From the NCBI RefSeq assembly GCF_900089495.1, contig NZ_LT605203.1, positions 242,184 through 306,183 on the forward strand: DNA of 64,000 bases, read 5' to 3'. Shown piece after piece: positions 17,405 to 26,769 of the stretch (the first letter of the stretch is position 1; the number at the start of each line of letters is the position of its first letter). This DNA is from Thiomonas sp. X19 (lineage in GTDB: Bacteria > Pseudomonadota > Gammaproteobacteria > Burkholderiales > Burkholderiaceae_C). The notes under the pieces are model-generated. The model searched no databases, had not been told where the DNA came from, and was given only the letters and a program-made list of their open reading frames with translations. Made by a program: the position numbers and the translations under genes.

Positions 17405-18184
17405 TCAATGGGTGTCGGCCACTTTTTCGATGATCTGCAAAATCGGTTTGATCAGATCGATGGGCATGGGAAAGATGACGGTGGAATTTTTTTCCGTGCC
17501 GATCTCGGAAAGCGTTTGCAGATAGCGCAACTGCATGCCACCAAGCGCGGAGGCCAGGATGGCCGCCGCGTTGACCAGCGTCTGCGCCGCCTGAAATTCG
17601 GCGTCGGCATGAATCACCTTGGCGCGGCGGTCGCGCTCGGCCTCGGCCTGCTTGGCAATGGCCCGCACCATGTCTTCCGTGAGTTCGATATTGCGGATTT
17701 CGACGACGCTGACCTTGATCCCCCAGGCCTCGGTCTGGGCTTCCAGGATGGCCTGGATGTCGGCATTGATCTTGCTGCGTTCGGACAGCATTTCATCCAG
17801 ATCGTGCTTGCCCAGAACCGCACGCAAGGTGGTCTGCGCGAGCTTGCTGGTCGCGGAGAAAAAATCCGCCACCTGGATGAAGGCCTTTTCCGGATCGACG
17901 ATCCGGAAATACAGCACCGCATCGACTTTGACGGAGACGTTGTCATGCGAGATCACGTCCTGCGATGGCACCTCGTGCACCACGGTGCGCAAATCCATGC
18001 GGGCCATGCGCTGGAGTATGGGAATCACGATGATGAGCCCAGGCCCCTTGACCTTGAGGAAACGTCCGAGTTGGAAAACGACCGCCCGCTGATACTCGTA
18101 GATGATTTTGAGGGATGAGGCCAAAAACAGGCCGATCACGACCAGTACGAGAAAAAACGGGGAAAGAATGTGCAGGTTGGGCAT
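17405..18184 (-). CDS. slipin / SPFH-domain membrane protein (stomatin family)
   Basis: A 259-residue protein. One N-terminal transmembrane helix (FFLVLVVIGLFLASSL, about 8-25) is followed by an SPFH/band-7 domain (EYQRAVVFQLGR at about 30-41, through ERDRRAKVIHADAEFQ) and a C-terminal oligomerisation helix. Slipins scaffold membrane microdomains and often act with NfeD-type proteases, but no nfeD gene is seen here. Start 18184 is the ATG that opens the membrane helix. It lies 28 bases upstream of the cyclic glucan synthase gene, same strand, so the two probably form an operon; a scaffolding role for that giant membrane enzyme is only inferred. Confidence 0.88.
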   Translation of the reverse strand: MPNLHILSPFFLVLVVIGLFLASSLKIIYEYQRAVVFQLGRFLKVKGPGLIIVIPILQRMARMDLRTVVHEVPSQDVISHDNVSVKVDAVLYFRIVDPEKAFIQVADFFSATSKLAQTTLRAVLGKHDLDEMLSERSKINADIQAILEAQTEAWGIKVSVVEIRNIELTEDMVRAIAKQAEAERDRRAKVIHADAEFQAAQTLVNAAAILASALGGMQLRYLQTLSEIGTEKNSTVIFPMPIDLIKPILQIIEKVADTH

Positions 18185-18440
18185 GGATTCGATGAGGCTC
18201 AGCAAGTCGCGCAACTCGCGGGTGCGACGCACAACGGTCCTGCCCGAACGCTTGCAATGGCGCGGCCTGACGTGCAGCGCACGCACCCGAGTTGTGCCGG
18301 GTTTCTAATATAGATCAAACCTCGGCGCAGCTCCGTGCGTTTGCGTACATAAGGACGAATGGCACCGGGATGTGTTGCGCTCTTGGACTTGTCACGCTCC
18401 CCCGTTGGCAGTTGCAGGCCGCTGCTGCGCGCAGGCCGGG

Positions 18441-18761
18441 TCACGCATCGCGTGCTGCGAGCGTCATCGGCCAGTGCAGCAGCTCCGCCAGCCGGGTCAG
18501 CACCCACTGCGCTTCCTGCGCACTGACCCCCGAGCCATCCGCCAGCAAGCCGCGGTGGATGCGCACCAGCACATCGCCCTCGGTCACGTGCAGGCTGGCT
18601 TTGATGTCGGCGGCGTGCTCGGTCAGCATCGTCGCCAGGTCTTCGCAAAACTCGTAACGCTGGCTGATCTGCTCGCGCGTCGCGTTGGGCTTGCTGCGGT
18701 TCGGCGCCAGATAAAGCGCGATGAACGAGGGCGGGATCTGGATTTGGGATGCGTCGGTCAT
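18441..18761 (-). CDS. conserved small protein of betaproteobacteria, function unknown
   Basis: A 106-residue soluble protein. The N-terminal half has IPPSFIALYLAP and a helical region with FCEDLATMLTEHAADI, and the centre has VLVRIHRGLLADGSGVSAQEAQWVL. I recognise it as a conserved family of Burkholderiales, sometimes labelled as a chaperone-like ATPase, but no Walker motif is present, so that label is not supported. The ATG at 18761 begins MTDASQIQIPP, the conserved start. It lies 37 bases downstream of the glutaryl-CoA dehydrogenase gene on the same strand and may be co-transcribed. Confidence 0.6.
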   Translation of the reverse strand: MTDASQIQIPPSFIALYLAPNRSKPNATREQISQRYEFCEDLATMLTEHAADIKASLHVTEGDVLVRIHRGLLADGSGVSAQEAQWVLTRLAELLHWPMTLAARDA

Positions 18762-18798
18762 GGTTGCGCAAGCCCCGGCTGTGACGGACGACGTTCCA

Positions 18799-19980
18799 TC
18801 AAAACGCCGCAATCCCCGTGATGGCGCGGCCCAGGATGAGCGCATGCACGTCGTGCGTGCCTTCGTAGGTGTTCACCACTTCCAGGTTGACCAGATGGCG
18901 GGCGACGCCGAACTCGTCGGAGATGCCGTTGCCGCCCAGCATGTCGCGCGCGGTGCGGGCGATGTCGAGCGCCTTGCCGCAACTGTTGCGCTTCATGATG
19001 GAGGTGAGTTCCACGGCGGCGCTGCCGTCCTCTTTCATCCGCCCCAGCCGCAAGCAGCCTTGCAGGCCGAGGCTGATTTCGGTCAGCATGTCGGCCAGCT
19101 TTTTCTGGATGAGCTGGTTGGCGGCCAGCGGACGGCCGAACTGCTGGCGGTCGAGCACGTACCGCCGTGCGCGGCGGTAGCAGTCTTCGGCGGCGCCCAG
19201 TGCGCCCCAGGCAATGCCGAAACGTGCGCTGTCGAGGCAGGTGAACGGGCCTTTGAGCCCGCGCACATGCGGGAAGGCGTTCTCCTCGGGGCAGAACACC
19301 TCGTCCATCACGATCTCGCCGGTGATCGAGGCGCGCAGCCCCACCTTGCCGTGAATGGCGGGAGCCGAAAGGCCCTTGGCGCCCTTGTCGAGGATGAAGC
19401 CGCGAATCTCGCCGGCGTCGTCTTTCGCCCAGACCACGAACACGTCGGCGATCGGGCTGTTGCTGATCCACATTTTGCCGCCGTTCAGCGCGTGGCCGCC
19501 GGGCACTTGGCGCGCCCGCGTGGTCATGCCGCCGGGGTCGGAGCCGTGGTTGGGTTCGGTCAGGCCGAAGCAGCCGATCCATTCGCCGGTGGCGAGTTTG
19601 GGCAGGTACTTCTGTTTCTGCGCTTCGGTGCCGAAGACGTGGATGGGCACCATCACCAGCGAGCTTTGCACGCTCATCATGGAGCGGTAGCCGGAATCCA
19701 CCCGCTCGACTTCGCGGGCAATCAGACCGTAGGCGACAGCGTTCAGGCCGGCGCCGCCGTACTCCTCGGGAATGGTGGGGCCGAGCAGGCCGAGCGCGCC
19801 CATCTCGCGGAAGATGGCCGGGTCGGTGGTCTCGTGGCGGAACGCGTCTTGCACCCGCGGCGCGAGTCGGCCCTGGCAGTAGGCATGGGCCGCGTCGCGC
19901 ACGGCGCGCTCGTCGGCACTGAGCTGGGCGTCGAGTTGCAGCGGGTCGTCCCAGTGGAAGACGGGTTTGGAAGAAGACAT
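18799..19980 (-). CDS. gcdH: glutaryl-CoA dehydrogenase
   Basis: A 393-residue acyl-CoA dehydrogenase-fold flavoenzyme, the usual length for GcdH, which oxidises and decarboxylates glutaryl-CoA to crotonyl-CoA in lysine, tryptophan and aromatic breakdown. Diagnostic stretches include [13 protein letters not shown] (about 90-102, substrate-binding Arg), [13 protein letters not shown] (FAD/substrate loop) and [13 protein letters not shown] near the C-terminus with the catalytic Glu. The long open frame upstream is spurious; ATG 19980 gives [13 protein letters not shown], as expected for the family. No partner genes of the pathway lie nearby, and the neighbour downstream is a small unknown protein. 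Confidence 0.93.
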   Translation of the reverse strand: MSSSKPVFHWDDPLQLDAQLSADERAVRDAAHAYCQGRLAPRVQDAFRHETTDPAIFREMGALGLLGPTIPEEYGGAGLNAVAYGLIAREVERVDSGYRSMMSVQSSLVMVPIHVFGTEAQKQKYLPKLATGEWIGCFGLTEPNHGSDPGGMTTRARQVPGGHALNGGKMWISNSPIADVFVVWAKDDAGEIRGFILDKGAKGLSAPAIHGKVGLRASITGEIVMDEVFCPEENAFPHVRGLKGPFTCLDSARFGIAWGALGAAEDCYRRARRYVLDRQQFGRPLAANQLIQKKLADMLTEISLGLQGCLRLGRMKEDGSAAVELTSIMKRNSCGKALDIARTARDMLGGNGISDEFGVARHLVNLEVVNTYEGTHDVHALILGRAITGIAAF

Positions 19981-20202
19981 GCGGGAAGCTCCGATGTTGA
20001 ACTGGCTCGACCGCCATGGCCGCGTTGGCCACATTGGCCGCGATATGCGCATGGGCACTTGGGCACGGTCTTCGCTGGGTCTTGTTCCTGCCAGCAACTG
20101 GCTGGCATGGGCGGCGGCAACCTTACGGTGTGAAACGAGTCTACGGGATGAAGACTGGGAGAATGCCTGGCATCCACGCACGCTAACACGGGAAAAACGG
20201 TC

Positions 20203-20592
20203 ATGCTTGCGCAATTCCTTGCCGATCTGGTGGTCTTGGTCCACGCGCTGTTCGTGCTCTGGGTCGTGCTGGGGGGGTTGCTGGTGCTGCGCCGGCCGCG
20301 ACTGGCCTGGCTGCATCTGCCGGCGCTGGCCTGGGGCGTGCTGGTCGAATGGGCCGGGCTGATGTGCCCGCTGACCGTTCTGCAGAATGCCTTGTTGCAC
20401 CAGGCGCACCAGGCCGGCTACTCGGGCGGATTCATCACACATTACCTGCTGGCCGCGCTCTATCCCGACGGGCTGACGCGCCCGATCCAGTGGGCGCTGG
20501 GGGCCGGCCTGTTCGCGCTGAATGGGATCGTCTACGCCATTCTCGCGCGCCGCCTCGGGCGCCTTGCCCCGGTCGGGCCGGACCAGGACTGA
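20203..20592 (+). CDS. DUF2784 family membrane protein
   Basis: A 129-residue inner-membrane protein with about four transmembrane helices (for example [19 protein letters not shown] and [17 protein letters not shown]). It carries the DUF2784 pattern: [15 protein letters not shown], then [11 protein letters not shown] and a Gly-Tyr-Ser-rich FITHYLL stretch. The function is unknown. It starts 222 bases from the divergent gcdH gene, so promoters for both lie between, and it precedes yajC by 75 bases. Confidence 0.85.
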   Translation: MLAQFLADLVVLVHALFVLWVVLGGLLVLRRPRLAWLHLPALAWGVLVEWAGLMCPLTVLQNALLHQAHQAGYSGGFITHYLLAALYPDGLTRPIQWALGAGLFALNGIVYAILARRLGRLAPVGPDQD

Positions 20593-20666
20593 GATTTGCG
20601 ACAATGCGGGCTTGCGCCAAGCCGTGCGCAAGCCATTTCAACGCCTGTTCTTGAACGGATAGCCCC

Positions 20667-20999
20667 ATGAATCTGATTTCCATCGCGCATGCCCAAAGCG
20701 CTGCGCCGCAATCTGGTGCCGAATCCACGCTGGTGAGCCTGCTGCCCATCGTGGTGATGTTCGTCATCCTCTACTTCGTCATGATCCGCCCGCAGATGAA
20801 GCGCCAGAAAGAAACCCGGGCGATGATCAACGCGCTGACCAAGGGCGACGAAGTCGTGACCACCGGCGGCCTGGTCGGCCGCGTCACCAAGGTGGGCGAC
20901 AACTACATCCAGCTCGAAGTGGCCGACAAGCTTGAAGTGCAGCTGCAGCGCTCGGCCGTGAGCATGGTGCTGCCCAAGGGGACGATCAAGGCCGTCTGA
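20667..20999 (+). CDS. yajC: Sec translocase accessory subunit YajC
   Basis: A 110-residue single-span membrane protein that binds SecD-SecF and the SecYEG channel. The transmembrane helix is LLPIVVMFVILYFVMI (about 28-43), followed by RPQMKRQKE and the conserved cytoplasmic TKGDEVVTTGGLVGRV. It stands in the standard yajC-secD-secF order, about 100 bases before secD, all on one strand. Confidence 0.95.
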   Translation: MNLISIAHAQSAAPQSGAESTLVSLLPIVVMFVILYFVMIRPQMKRQKETRAMINALTKGDEVVTTGGLVGRVTKVGDNYIQLEVADKLEVQLQRSAVSMVLPKGTIKAV

Positions 21000-21100
21000 A
21001 GCCACGGCCACCAGCCGCACGCATTTGCACCGCCAGCGCCCCGCGCGCTGCAAGCCCACGCAGAGGCCGCCACGCCTGGCCTCTGCCGTCCGAGCCCATC

Positions 21101-23053
21101 ATGAACCGTTACCCGCTGTGGAAGTACCTCATCATGGCCGCCGTGCTGGTGGTGGGGTTCGTCTATGCCCTGCCCAATTTCTACGGCGAAGCGCCGGCCG
21201 TGCAAATCACCTCGGCGCATGCCGGGCGCGACCTGCCGAACGCCGCCCTGCTGAACCAGGGCGAGCAGGCCCTGAAGGCCGCCAGCATCACGCCGCTGCG
21301 CAGCTTCATCAGCGGCTCGACGCTGAATTACAGCTTCGCCAAGACCGAGGTGCAGCTGCGGGCGCGCGACATCCTGGCGCATGCGCTCAATCCGAACCGC
21401 GACAACCCGAGCTATATCGTCGCCGTCAATCTGCTGAGCTTGTCGCCGGCCTGGCTCAGCGCCCTGCATGCCAACCCCATGTATCTGGGGTTGGACTTGC
21501 GCGGCGGCGTGCATTTCCTGCTGCAGGTGGACATGCAGGCGGCCATCCAGAAAAAGCTCGATTCCATCGCCGGCGAGCTGAAAACCGCGCTGCGCCACAA
21601 GGACGTGCGCTACAGCGAACTCAAGCGCGTGGGCGACACCGTGCAGCTCGACTTCCGCGACCCGGAGATGTTCACCGCCGCGCAGCCGGTGCTGAAAGAC
21701 ATCGTCGGTGACGCGCTCGTCACCAGCACCCCGGCGGCATCGGGCGGCAGCATCAGCATCAAGCTCAGTCCGCAGACCATCCGGCAGACCGAGGATTACG
21801 CGATCAAGCAGAACATCCAGACTCTGCACAACCGCATCAACGAGCTGGGCGTGGCCGAACCGGTGATTCAGCAGCAGGGCGCCGACCGCGTGGTGGTGGA
21901 GCTCCCCGGCATTCAGGACACGGCCCGCGCCAAGGACATTCTCGGCCGCACCGCCTCGCTGGAAGTGCGCATGGTGGACGACAGCCCCGTGGCGCAGGCC
22001 GCGCTGACGAGCAACGGCCCACCGCCCCCCGGCGACCAGAAGCTGTACGACCGTTCCGGCAATGCGCTGATGGTGAACAAGGACGTGCTGCTGACGGGTG
22101 AAAACCTGACCGACGCGCAGACCGGCTTCGACCCGCAGAACAACGACCCGGCGGTGTTTCTCACGCTGGACTCGCGCGGCTCGCGCATCTTCCGCGACGT
22201 CACCCGCGCCAACGTCGGCAAGCGCATCGCCATGGTGCTGATCGACCGCCACAGCGCCCAGGTCGTCACCGCGCCGGTGGTGCGCGGCGAGATTGCCGGC
22301 GGCCGGGTGCAGATCTCGGGCAACATGACCGTGCCCGAAGCCAACGACATCGCCCTGCTGCTGCGCGCAGGCGCCTTGGCGGCGCCGATGCAGATCATTG
22401 AGGAGCGCACCATCGGCCCGAGCCTCGGCCAGCAGAACATCCTGCAGGGCTTCCACTCGGTCACCTGGGGTTTCGTGGCCATCGTCGTCTTCATGTGCGT
22501 GTACTACATGCTGTTCGGCGTGATCTCGTCCATCGGTCTGGCGGTCAACCTCATGCTGCTGGTCGCGCTGCTGTCCATGCTGCAGGCCACGCTCACGCTG
22601 CCAGGCATCGCCGCCATGGCCCTGGCGCTGGGCATGGCCATCGACTCCAACGTGCTGATCAACGAACGCATTCGCGAAGAGCTGCGCAATGGCGCAAGCC
22701 CCCAGGCCGCCATCGCCACCGGCTACGAGCGCGCCTGGGCGACGATTCTCGACTCCAACGTCACCACCCTGATCGCCGGCCTCGCCCTGCTCATTTTCGG
22801 CTCGGGCGCGGTGCGCGGCTTCGCCGTGGTGCACGTGCTGGGCATTCTCACCTCCATGTTCTCGGCGGTGTTCTTCTCGCGCGGCCTGGTGAACTTCTGG
22901 TACGGGCGCAAACGCCGCTTGCAGTCGCTGTCCATCGGCCAGATCTGGAAGCCGGAGGCCGCGACCACGGCCGTCGCTGCCACCGGCCGCCCGGCCAAGC
23001 CCGCCGCCGGGTCCGGCAACAAGCAGCCGGCCAAACAACCGGCCAAGCGCTGA
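21101..23053 (+). CDS. secD: protein translocase subunit SecD
   Basis: A 650-residue RND-type membrane protein that uses proton motive force to help release exported proteins on the periplasmic side. N-terminal helix about 8-28, then DLRGGVHFLL near residue 132 (the D-x-RGG motif), a large periplasmic P1 domain, and the C-terminal membrane block with MALALGMAIDSNVLINERIRE carrying the conserved Asp of helix 4. The C-terminus has a short Lys/Pro/Ala tail. It sits between yajC and secF. Confidence 0.96.
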   Translation: MNRYPLWKYLIMAAVLVVGFVYALPNFYGEAPAVQITSAHAGRDLPNAALLNQGEQALKAASITPLRSFISGSTLNYSFAKTEVQLRARDILAHALNPNRDNPSYIVAVNLLSLSPAWLSALHANPMYLGLDLRGGVHFLLQVDMQAAIQKKLDSIAGELKTALRHKDVRYSELKRVGDTVQLDFRDPEMFTAAQPVLKDIVGDALVTSTPAASGGSISIKLSPQTIRQTEDYAIKQNIQTLHNRINELGVAEPVIQQQGADRVVVELPGIQDTARAKDILGRTASLEVRMVDDSPVAQAALTSNGPPPPGDQKLYDRSGNALMVNKDVLLTGENLTDAQTGFDPQNNDPAVFLTLDSRGSRIFRDVTRANVGKRIAMVLIDRHSAQVVTAPVVRGEIAGGRVQISGNMTVPEANDIALLLRAGALAAPMQIIEERTIGPSLGQQNILQGFHSVTWGFVAIVVFMCVYYMLFGVISSIGLAVNLMLLVALLSMLQATLTLPGIAAMALALGMAIDSNVLINERIREELRNGASPQAAIATGYERAWATILDSNVTTLIAGLALLIFGSGAVRGFAVVHVLGILTSMFSAVFFSRGLVNFWYGRKRRLQSLSIGQIWKPEAATTAVAATGRPAKPAAGSGNKQPAKQPAKR

Positions 23054-23086
23054 GCGCCTGAACGCCATCCCCAATCGGAGACTCTG

Positions 23087-24040
23087 ATGGAATTTTTCCG
23101 CATCCGGCGCGACATCCCTTTCATGCGCTATGCGCCGGTGTTCAACATCGTCTCGGCGCTGATGTTCGTCGCCGCCGTGTTCTTCCTGGTCTCGCGCGGC
23201 CTGCACCTGTCCATCGAGTTCACCGGCGGCACCGTGATGGAAGTGGGCTACCCGCAGGCGGCCAATCTCGACTCCATTCGCGGCACGGTCTCCAAGATGG
23301 GCTATGGCGACGTGCAGGTCCAGACCTTCGGCACCGCGCAGGACGTGGTCATCCGCCTGCCGCTGCGCGAGGGCGAGTCCAGCGCGCAACAAAGCGACAA
23401 GGTGCTGGCCGCGCTCAAGACCGCCGACCCGCAGGTGCAGATGCGGCGCACCGAATTCGTCGGCCCGCAGGTGGGATCCGAACTCGCCACCGACGGCTTG
23501 AAGGCGCTGGCCTTCGTCATCGTCGGCATCATGCTGTACCTGGCGTTCCGCTTCGAGTGGAAGTTCTCCATCGCCGCCATCGTCGCCAATCTGCACGACG
23601 TCATCATCGTGCTCGGCTTTTTCGCGCTGTTCCAGTGGGAGTTCTCACTGCCGGTGCTGGCGGCGGTGCTGGCCGTGCTCGGCTATTCGGTCAACGAGTC
23701 GGTGGTGATCTTCGACCGGGTGCGCGAGAACTTCCGCAAGTACCGCAAATACACCACGGTGCAGGTGATCGACAGCGCCATCACCAACACCACCAGCCGC
23801 ACCATCATCACCCACGGCTCGACCCTGGCGATGGCGTTCTCCATGTTCTTCTTCGGCGGCCCGGCGCTGCACTTCTTCGCCCTGGCACTGATCATCGGCA
23901 TTTCGATGAGCATCTACAGCTCGGTGTTCGTCGCCGCCGCCATCGCCATGTGGCTGGGGGTGAAACGCGACGACATGCTCAAGTCCGGCCCTGGCCGCCC
24001 CAAGAACCCGAACGACCCGAATGCGGGAGCTGTGGTGTAG
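23087..24040 (+). CDS. secF: protein translocase subunit SecF
   Basis: A 317-residue partner of SecD. N-terminal helix about 18-38, then SIEFTGGTVMEVGY, and the C-terminal RND membrane block with GYSVNESVVIFDRVREN and ITHGSTLAMAF. It starts 33 bases after the secD stop, with GGAG 8 bases before the ATG. The gene is closed by a strong hairpin 23 bases downstream. Confidence 0.96.
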   Translation: MEFFRIRRDIPFMRYAPVFNIVSALMFVAAVFFLVSRGLHLSIEFTGGTVMEVGYPQAANLDSIRGTVSKMGYGDVQVQTFGTAQDVVIRLPLREGESSAQQSDKVLAALKTADPQVQMRRTEFVGPQVGSELATDGLKALAFVIVGIMLYLAFRFEWKFSIAAIVANLHDVIIVLGFFALFQWEFSLPVLAAVLAVLGYSVNESVVIFDRVRENFRKYRKYTTVQVIDSAITNTTSRTIITHGSTLAMAFSMFFFGGPALHFFALALIIGISMSIYSSVFVAAAIAMWLGVKRDDMLKSGPGRPKNPNDPNAGAVV

Positions 24041-24062
24041 GCGGACACGGGGCCATGACCTG

Positions 24063-24096
24063 CATGAAAAAGCCGCCTGATGGCGGCTTTTTCATG
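24063..24096. terminator. bidirectional rho-independent terminator
   Basis: A perfect inverted repeat with 15-base arms and a TGAT loop: CATGAAAAAGCCGCC and its complement. On the plus strand the GC stem is followed by TTTTT, and on the minus strand likewise, so it can end both the secDF transcript and the convergent lipoprotein transcript. Confidence 0.9.
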
Positions 24097-24122
24097 GCTG
24101 GGAACAAAATCCAGACCTGGTT

Positions 24123-24914
24123 TCAGTTGAATGTGAACGTCAGCGCCGTGCCGTTGATGGCGTTGTAGGCGGCGGTGTAGTCGCTGGCAACAGGCGAAGC
24201 CGTGAGGTTCCAGGTCAGCAGATTGTTGGCATTCGGGTCGTCGGTCGAAGCCGGCGCAACCGCCAGGTATTCCTGCACGCCCTTGAGCGCCAGGTCATAG
24301 GCATCACCGGATGCCGGCATGGCATTGATGTTGAGGCCACCCAGTTGAAACTCGCTGGCCACCTTGGCCGAGGCCGCAGCGTAGTTGGCCATCGTCAGGC
24401 CGCTGTTGGGGGTGATCATGGCCGTGGCCACGGTGGTCAGCGGGGTCACCACGGCATTCACCGTGCCGCCGCCGCCGATTTGGACCATGGCCTGGAGGCT
24501 GGCGTTGGTGCTGGCGAGATTGGCCAGGGAGGTCGCAGCTCCGTTCGCCACATTGGTGTAGCTGCCGCCCGCGACCTGGATGAGAACCGGGCCATAGTAG
24601 CTCGTCAGATTGGCCGAAAACGTGCCATTGGCAGCGATGGGAATATTGCACGTATTGAACGAGGTCAGGTTTGTTCCCCGGTTGGCTGGAGGAGAAACCG
24701 CCGTGTTGATCGGATTACCCTGGCCGTTGGTCACCGCGTATAAACACACGGTACCCGCGCCATTGCTGTTAACAGGCTGCCCCGCGCCCATCAACACCGT
24801 ACCGTTGAGGATGGAACCCTGGTACTGGGTACTGGCGCCGCCGCCACATGCGGCGAGCAGCAGGGTCAAGGGGAGCACGGCACCCAGGGCGGCGCGGCTG
24901 TGATTCCAGGACAT
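24123..24914 (-). CDS. lipoprotein of unknown function
   Basis: A 263-residue protein with a lipoprotein signal peptide ending in a lipobox (LLLAAC, Cys at about 23) followed by Gly-Gly-Gly. The mature part is rich in Ser, Thr, Asn, Gly and Ala and contains beta-rich stretches such as GTVCLYAVTNGQGN and a segment AVVTPLTTVATAMI that is common in secreted Burkholderiales lipoproteins. No enzyme signature is present. It lies 79 bases downstream of smg on the same strand and ends at the bidirectional terminator shared with secF. It is likely surface- or periplasm-anchored; the role is unknown. Confidence 0.7.
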   Translation of the reverse strand: MSWNHSRAALGAVLPLTLLLAACGGGASTQYQGSILNGTVLMGAGQPVNSNGAGTVCLYAVTNGQGNPINTAVSPPANRGTNLTSFNTCNIPIAANGTFSANLTSYYGPVLIQVAGGSYTNVANGAATSLANLASTNASLQAMVQIGGGGTVNAVVTPLTTVATAMITPNSGLTMANYAAASAKVASEFQLGGLNINAMPASGDAYDLALKGVQEYLAVAPASTDDPNANNLLTWNLTASPVASDYTAAYNAINGTALTFTFN

Positions 24915-24993
24915 GGGGGTTTCTCCAGGGGAAGGCGAAGGGTGTATGCGCAGCCGCAGCGGCTTGCCGGCCGTTGCGGGCGAGGCTGAAGGC

Positions 24994-25452
24994 TTAATGC
25001 ACGACCCGATCGTCGGCTTCGACGAAAAGCTCGTCGAGGATGAGGGCGTCGGGCTCTTCGTCGAGGCGCCAGAACACCATCAGGACGATGGTCTTGAGCT
25101 GCTCCAGCGGCAGTTGTTTGATGCCGGTGGCCAAAGCCCGTTCCACGACGATTTCGCGCAGATGGGCCTGCAGCGTCCCGGCGGACTCGAGGAAGTTCAG
25201 GTAGCCCACGGCGTCCACACCCAGGCAGTCGAGTTCCTGCTGGGCGTACAGCCGGATGGATCGGTCGCTGGGCGCGCCTAGGGTGCGGCTGCCGGCGACG
25301 GCCTGCTCCAGGCCACGCAGCCAGTCGAGGGCGTCGCTGATTTCTTCGTTCTCGAAACCGGCGGCGCTCAGCTTGCGCGACAACTGGCCGAGCTCCGGGC
25401 AGGCCTCGGGGTGCCAGTAGGTTTCGTAGACGTACATGAGGATGTCGAACAT
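24994..25452 (-). CDS. smg: Smg family protein (DUF494)
   Basis: A 152-residue acidic, mostly helical protein that matches Smg: MFDILMYVYETYW at the start, ISDALDWLRGLE and MVFWRLDEEPDALILDELFV near the end. Its role is unknown; the gene is conserved next to dprA across proteobacteria, as here (134 bases downstream of dprA). A topA gene usually follows in this order but is not present here; a lipoprotein gene is found instead. Confidence 0.92.
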   Translation of the reverse strand: MFDILMYVYETYWHPEACPELGQLSRKLSAAGFENEEISDALDWLRGLEQAVAGSRTLGAPSDRSIRLYAQQELDCLGVDAVGYLNFLESAGTLQAHLREIVVERALATGIKQLPLEQLKTIVLMVFWRLDEEPDALILDELFVEADDRVVH

Positions 25453-25586
25453 GAACCCATTTTATGCACAAGGCCGTGACGGCCGCGGCGCAAGGCCGGG
25501 CAGGGCCAGCGCCGCTGAAAAGTCCGGCCCTGGCGCGGCGAAAGCCGTCGCGAAACCGGGCTTGTCCGGGTGATTGGGCGGCGACC

Positions 25587-26747
25587 TCAGGCGCGCTCGA
25601 TGCGCTGGTAGCGCGCGCCCGGCAGACGGGCGACGCGGCCTTGCAGTTCGAGTTCGATCAGCTGCTCCCCCAGCCACTGGGCGCTGCGGCCGGTGCGCGC
25701 GGCGAGTTCGTCGAAACTCAGGATGGCGTAGCCGAGGGCATCGAGCAATTCACGCGCGGCGGGGGTTGCCGCGTCGAGGTCCGCTTGCATCTGCGTCGCG
25801 GCTTCATTCGTTTCGGTCGGCGCCGGCTGGGCCTGCGGTGCGGTCCAGTGCAACTCGCTCAACACGTCGTCCACGCACTCCACCAGCTTGGCGCCGTCGC
25901 GCAGCAGGCGATGGCAGCCGCGCGACATGGGGTTGTGGATGGAGCCGGGAATGGCGAACACCTCGCGGCCCTGCTCGGCGGCCAGGCGGGCCGTGATGAG
26001 CGAGCCGGAATGCACTGCGGCTTCGGTGACGAGCACGCCACGGGACAGCCCGCTGATGATGCGGTTGCGGCGCGGGAAATTGCCGCGGGCCGGGGCGGTG
26101 CCAAGGGGGAATTCGGAGAGCAGCAAGCCATGCTCCGCGATGCGCTGCGCCAGCTCGCGGTGCGCTGCGGGATAGACGCGGTCGCAGCCGGTGCCGAGCA
26201 CGGCGATGGTGGAGCCGGCGCCGTCAGCGTCCTCCTGCGCGGCCTGCAGCGCTCCCAGATGCGCCTGGCCATCGACCCCGCGCGCCATGCCGGAGACGAT
26301 GCTCACGCCGGCGGCGCTGAGGGCGCGGGCGAAGTCATGCGCGTCGCGCCCGCCCTGCGCGGAAGGGTTGCGGCTGCCGACGATGGCGAGGGTATGTTGG
26401 CTGTGGAGCAGTTCCAGCCGACCCCTGGCATAGAGCAGGGGCGGCGGGTCGGCGGTCTGCAGCAGCAACGGCGGGTAGTCGGTGTCGCCCAGGGCCAGCA
26501 GATGGTGCTGGGGCTCGCGCAGCCACTCGCGGGTGCGGGCGATGAGATCCAGCAGGGGCGCCTCGGGTGCGCCGTGCAGCGCACGGGCCACGGCTGCGGG
26601 CACCACGCGCTCGAGCGACGCCGCGCTTTGTGCGAACACCTGCTCGGGCAGGCCGAAGGCGGCCAGCAGGCGGCGCGCGGTTTCGCCCCCGACACCCGGC
26701 GTCTCCAGCAGCCGCAGCCAGGACGCGAACTCAGCCTCGCCCATCAT
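25587..26747 (-). CDS. dprA: DNA-processing protein DprA (Smf)
   Basis: A 386-residue protein that binds incoming single-stranded DNA and loads RecA in natural transformation. An N-terminal SAM-like helical region (about 1-75) precedes the Rossmann-like core with IVGSRNPSAQGG and GMARGVDGQAH at about 115-165, then GCDRVYP and FPRRNRIISGLS. The C-terminal about 60 residues form the DprA winged helix (LSFDELAARTGRS). The ATG at 26747 opens the conserved part. It begins 22 bases after the LysM gene stop on the same strand, so they are likely one operon with smg. Presence suggests but does not prove competence. Confidence 0.93.
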   Translation of the reverse strand: MMGEAEFASWLRLLETPGVGGETARRLLAAFGLPEQVFAQSAASLERVVPAAVARALHGAPEAPLLDLIARTREWLREPQHHLLALGDTDYPPLLLQTADPPPLLYARGRLELLHSQHTLAIVGSRNPSAQGGRDAHDFARALSAAGVSIVSGMARGVDGQAHLGALQAAQEDADGAGSTIAVLGTGCDRVYPAAHRELAQRIAEHGLLLSEFPLGTAPARGNFPRRNRIISGLSRGVLVTEAAVHSGSLITARLAAEQGREVFAIPGSIHNPMSRGCHRLLRDGAKLVECVDDVLSELHWTAPQAQPAPTETNEAATQMQADLDAATPAARELLDALGYAILSFDELAARTGRSAQWLGEQLIELELQGRVARLPGARYQRIERA

Positions 26748-26769
26748 CGTGAGGCTGGCTGAACACGCT

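Noticed and set aside
15010..17433. Second long plus-strand frame opposite the glucan synthase
   Set aside because: Same reason: mirror frame of a conserved gene, no ribosome binding site or known domain.
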